This document shows, one piece after another, positions 5,231-7,726 of a stretch of DNA of 7,726 nucleotides (position 1 is the stretch's first letter; every line of letters starts with the position of its first letter). This DNA is from Candidatus Binatia bacterium (GTDB lineage: Bacteria > Desulfobacterota_B > Binatia > UBA9968). The notes beneath the pieces were generated by a model that searched no databases, was not told where the DNA came from, and worked only from the letters and a program-made list of their open reading frames with translations. The DNA is taken from NCBI GenBank assembly GCA_025922795.1, contig JAICHC010000113.1:1-7726 (forward strand), written 5' to 3'. Position numbers and translations under genes: made by a program.

Positions 5231-6406
5231 TCATTTAATGTCACTCGCGCAGCGAAAGCCGCTGCTGTCGTGATCGGGGCTCGAATACATACGTTTGGTG
5301 GTCGCAATGCGATCCGGCGGATCATACCATCCCCCGCCGCGTATTACTTTCGCCGTCCCCTTCTCTGGCCCTTTCGGGTTTCGCGCTTCGGCTCGAGGAA
5401 AGCTCTCTGAGTACCAATCTGCCACCCACTCGCTTACATTGCCGGAGAGATCGTGAAGGCCAAATGGGCTCGTGCCCCTGGAATGTCTGCCAACCTCGGT
5501 GACGCCATCCTTATAGACCGGCCTTTCGTAGGGCTTCCCGAATGTTGCATGCTCGGGGGTTGGCGCATCGCTGCCCCAGGGATATTGGCGCTCGTCAGAA
5601 CCGCGTGCGGCCTTTTCCCACTCAGCCTCGCTTGGCAAACGCTTACCTGCCCACCGGCAGTAGCTGTCTGCGTCATGCCAATCGACGCCGACGACCGGTA
5701 GCTCAGCGCCGCTCCCCAGATCGACGCTATCCCATTCTTCCGGCAGGCTTAGATTGCCAGTCGCCTGCAAAAATTTCGCATAGCGGGATAACGTGACCTC
5801 GTATTTATCCATGTAAAATCCGTCGACGTAGATCTCTCGGCGCGGCGAGTTTCTATCATCGCCCATGACGAAACTGCCGGCCGCAACCAAGACCGCGGGC
5901 GCGCCGTCCTTACCGATCAATTCCCCTGTTTTTCGCGCATCAATTACGTAAAAGACCGCGGCGCAAAGCGTCGCGATGATGGCCGACGCGATCGCAAACT
6001 TTTTTATCCGTTTGCGCGTGAAATCGCCGGCGATCCGGTGAACTTCGGCGGCAACGCCCGCCGTCAAATTGCCGTCCGACCGGTAAAACGTAACAGCCTT
6101 GATAGACTCCGGAACGCGGGCCATATCGATTTCGCTAAGCACCACCGGGAAAAGTTTCAAGCCGTCCTTTTCCGCGATGGTCAATTCCGTCAGCGTATAG
6201 CTGTTGGCATCGACGGCGTTCGGACTGAGCAAAAAGACGAACAGGTGAGATTCTTGGATCGCTTTGCGTATGCGATTGTGATACTCCTCGCCCGCCGGAA
6301 GATCGGCGCGATCGAAGAATACCTTTTGACCTTGATCGCGGAGTGCCAGATAAATTAATTTGGCTTGTTCGCGATCTTCCGAGGCGTAACTCAGAAAAAT
6401 GCGCAT
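5231..6406 (-). CDS. Membrane-anchored TIR protein with FGE/sulfatase-modifying-factor-like domain
   Basis: This is a 391-residue protein. Residues 1-128 are a TIR domain: [14 protein letters not shown] (2-15), the FDRADLPAGEEY loop (31-42), and SYTLTELTIAE (69-79), where E74 is at the catalytic position of TIR NADases. A basic patch, RKRIKK (131-136), leads into one membrane helix (about 137-155), which puts TIR inside and the rest outside. Residues 172-390 match the FGE-sulfatase (C-type-lectin-like) fold: GSFVMGDD, VDGFYMDKYEVT, PVVGVDWHDADSYCRWAGKR, LPSEAEWEKAARG, YPWG, GNVSEWVADWY, VIRGGGWYD and GFRCASD. The two cysteines that make formylglycine in true aerobic FGEs (after RGGSY) are missing; only C250 and C386 remain in this domain. 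It is therefore probably a binding or sensing domain, not an enzyme. The HIT gene follows 9 bases downstream. Confidence 0.93.
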   Translation of the reverse strand: MRIFLSYASEDREQAKLIYLALRDQGQKVFFDRADLPAGEEYHNRIRKAIQESHLFVFLLSPNAVDANSYTLTELTIAEKDGLKLFPVVLSEIDMARVPESIKAVTFYRSDGNLTAGVAAEVHRIAGDFTRKRIKKFAIASAIIATLCAAVFYVIDARKTGELIGKDGAPAVLVAAGSFVMGDDRNSPRREIYVDGFYMDKYEVTLSRYAKFLQATGNLSLPEEWDSVDLGSGAELPVVGVDWHDADSYCRWAGKRLPSEAEWEKAARGSDERQYPWGSDAPTPEHATFGKPYERPVYKDGVTEVGRHSRGTSPFGLHDLSGNVSEWVADWYSESFPRAEARNPKGPEKGTAKVIRGGGWYDPPDRIATTKRMYSSPDHDSSGFRCASDIK

Positions 6407-6556
6407 CGCTAACGAGCTTATTTCACAAAACGTTGTAACAGACCATCGGATCTATGACTGCACGACAACGACAAACGCCAGCTTAGCAATACGAAGAACG
6501 GCACCGGAGAGATCTCCGCGCAGCGGAATGCACCGACGAGCAGAGTTCATGCCTAC

Positions 6557-7051
6557 TCAGCAGTCGGTTTCCTGACTTCCCGGAATGTCACGGTTCAACC
6601 AGCGTTCGATCCTCTTGACCGCGGCGAGCACGAACCACGCGAGCACCACGCTCACCAACGCCAGGCCAAACCGTCCGAGACCGATCGCCAACCCGATTCC
6701 CGCAGTCATCCAGATTCCGGCGGCGGTCGTCAAGCCTTCGATCTGACGCTTTTCTTCCAATTTGAGAATCGCGCCGGCACCCAGGAAACCGATACCCGTA
6801 ATCAGTCCCTGGATGACACGCGACAGTGGGTCCGAGTTCATACCGAATTCCATCGCAGCGAGAACAAACAGCGCCGAACCCGAAGCCACGAGCATATGCG
6901 TTCTGACACCTGCCGCTTTACCCGAACGCTCCCGTTGCACGCCCACGACCGCTCCGAATAGCATAGCCAAGGTCAACCGAATTACGACTCGCCAAAAATC
7001 ATCCTGTTCGTGAAAACCCGAAGCGATTTCTTCCAGAATAATATCGAACAT
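6557..7051 (-). CDS. MgtC/SapB-family membrane protein
   Basis: The product has 164 residues. The MgtC/SapB signature is clear: GAVVGVQRERSGKAAGVRTH (33-52), then LVASGSALF (54-62), GLITGIGFLGAGAIL (82-96) and IEGLTTAAGIWMTAGIGLAIG (104-124). Hydrophobic helices lie at about 22-40, 53-70, 80-97, 108-126 and 129-145. It is close in length to the conserved membrane part and lacks the longer C-terminal regulatory domain found in Salmonella MgtC. Family members are linked to Mg2+ homeostasis, acid tolerance or survival in host cells, and in some cases act on F-type ATP synthase; the exact role here is unknown. It follows the DAHP synthase gene by 91 bases on the same strand and precedes the TIR-FGE gene by 150 bases. 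No strong ribosome binding site is visible before the ATG. Confidence 0.9.
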   Translation of the reverse strand: MFDIILEEIASGFHEQDDFWRVVIRLTLAMLFGAVVGVQRERSGKAAGVRTHMLVASGSALFVLAAMEFGMNSDPLSRVIQGLITGIGFLGAGAILKLEEKRQIEGLTTAAGIWMTAGIGLAIGLGRFGLALVSVVLAWFVLAAVKRIERWLNRDIPGSQETDC

Positions 7052-7142
7052 CGGTCTACTCTGAGTTTAGCTGGTGGAGAACCGCCGGAGTAACGAGACG
7101 AAAGGGTTTTGATGATATTTCTCTCAAGACGGATATCTCGAT

Positions 7143-7726
7143 TCACTTTTGCCGTTGCGGCAAGATCTCTTTTAATTGTTCGCGCGCTCTAAGAATCGCA
7201 GTTTCCGTGCTCGGCCAGTCGATGCATGGATCGGTCACCGAGCACCCATATTTGAGCTTGGAAAGGTCCGCAGGAATGGGTTGGTTACCGCTTTCGATAT
7301 TGCTTTCCAGCATCAGGCCGACGATGGATCGGTTGCCCTCTCGGATCTGGTGTACGCAATCGGACATGACCAGCACTTGCAAGTTGTGATCTTTGAACGA
7401 ATTGGAATGAGAACAGTCGACCACGATATTCGCGGCGAACTGGGCTTTGCTCAACTCCTTTTCGATCATCGAGATGCTAACGGTGTCGTAGTTCGGGCGT
7501 TCACCGCCGCGCAGCACGATATGGCCATAGGCATTGCCGCGGGTGCGCACGATTGAAGATCGCCCTTCCCGATTGATGCCCAGAAAACTATGCGGCCGCG
7601 CCGCCGATTTTACCCCGTTGATCGCCACCTCGATATTGCCATCCGTGCCGTTCTTAAACCCTACCGGAGTCGACAAGCCGGAAGCCATTTCGCGGTGCGT
7701 CTGGGACTCGGAAGTGCGCGCCCCGA
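7143..7726 (-). CDS. aroG: 3-deoxy-7-phosphoheptulonate (DAHP) synthase, class I, 3' part only
   Basis: This is the C-terminal part (193 residues visible) of a class I DAHP synthase, the enzyme that joins phosphoenolpyruvate and erythrose-4-phosphate in the first step of the shikimate pathway. The open frame runs off the right edge: before the internal Met at 7688 it reads GARTSESQTHRE, the family's active-site GARTTESQxHRE, so 7688 is not the true start. Numbering from that Met, K12 (GFKNGTDG), H94 (DCSHSNS), E128 (LMLESN) and D153 (VTDPCIDW) match the substrate and metal residues of the E. coli enzymes. The usual length is about 350 residues, so nearly half is missing from the window. The visible part cannot tell an AroG, AroF or AroH feedback type, so the symbol is only a family label. 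It is unrelated in function to the TIR genes downstream. Confidence 0.96.
   Translation of the reverse strand, partial: GARTSESQTHREMASGLSTPVGFKNGTDGNIEVAINGVKSAARPHSFLGINREGRSSIVRTRGNAYGHIVLRGGERPNYDTVSISMIEKELSKAQFAANIVVDCSHSNSFKDHNLQVLVMSDCVHQIREGNRSIVGLMLESNIESGNQPIPADLSKLKYGCSVTDPCIDWPSTETAILRAREQLKEILPQRQK

Noticed and set aside
5231..5330. C-terminal end of the FGE-like domain as the variable region of a diversity-generating retroelement
   Set aside because: The fold is right, but there is no template repeat, reverse transcriptase or accessory gene in the window, so it is kept only as a check.
6407..6556. Possible small gene of 32 codons (minus strand) and a GAGATCTC palindrome in the gap between MgtC and TIR-FGE genes
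   Set aside because: The frame has no ribosome binding site or family likeness, and the palindrome is short. The gap probably just holds the TIR-FGE promoter, which I cannot place.

Overview
The window reads as a piece of a bacterial chromosome of moderate-to-high GC, probably from a Gram-negative (proteobacterium-like) organism. The clues are a class I AroG-type DAHP synthase, an MgtC/SapB membrane protein and the style of the enolase-superfamily, cupin and HIT proteins. This taxonomic guess rests on remembered family resemblance only. Nearly everything is on the minus strand. The one plus-strand gene is a SpoIIM-type membrane protein at 4153-4752. I see no tRNA, rRNA, CRISPR array or insertion sequence.

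Layout in transcription order on the minus strand, from right to left. The 3' part of a DAHP synthase gene enters from the right edge (7143 to beyond 7726), followed by an MgtC/SapB protein (6557-7051). Next is a TIR-transmembrane-formylglycine-enzyme-like protein (5231-6406) and, 9 bases downstream of it, a HIT-family gene (4797-5221) carrying a one-base frameshift. The SpoIIM-type gene lies convergent to HIT and divergent from the next block. That block is an enolase-superfamily (mandelate racemase group) enzyme (2818-3924), a cupin gene with a one-base frameshift (2330-2787) and a truncated MOSC-domain remnant (2105-2266). The last block is a tight three-gene unit: a TIR-transmembrane-PDZ protein (1014-2030), a zinc-ribbon protein (593-985) and a four-helix DUF1648/SdpI-like membrane protein (63-596). 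The last two overlap by 4 bases (ATGA).

The most notable content is the pair of membrane-anchored TIR proteins about 3.2 kb apart. They share one plan: an N-terminal cytoplasmic TIR domain with a Glu where TIR NADases have their catalytic residue, a basic stretch, one membrane helix, and a C-terminal domain predicted outside the cytoplasm (PDZ in one, an FGE/C-type-lectin-like fold lacking the FGE cysteines in the other). This looks like a sense-outside, act-inside signalling or defence arrangement, but that function is inference. The TIR-PDZ unit also sits beside a MOSC gene cut off after its first 35 or so recognisable residues, which suggests that a rearrangement placed the three-gene unit there.

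Two genes (cupin and HIT) appear broken by single-base deletions in or next to short homopolymers. Both can be read through by restoring one base, and each then gives a full family-length protein (152 and 141 residues). Sequencing or assembly error is therefore as likely as true gene decay.
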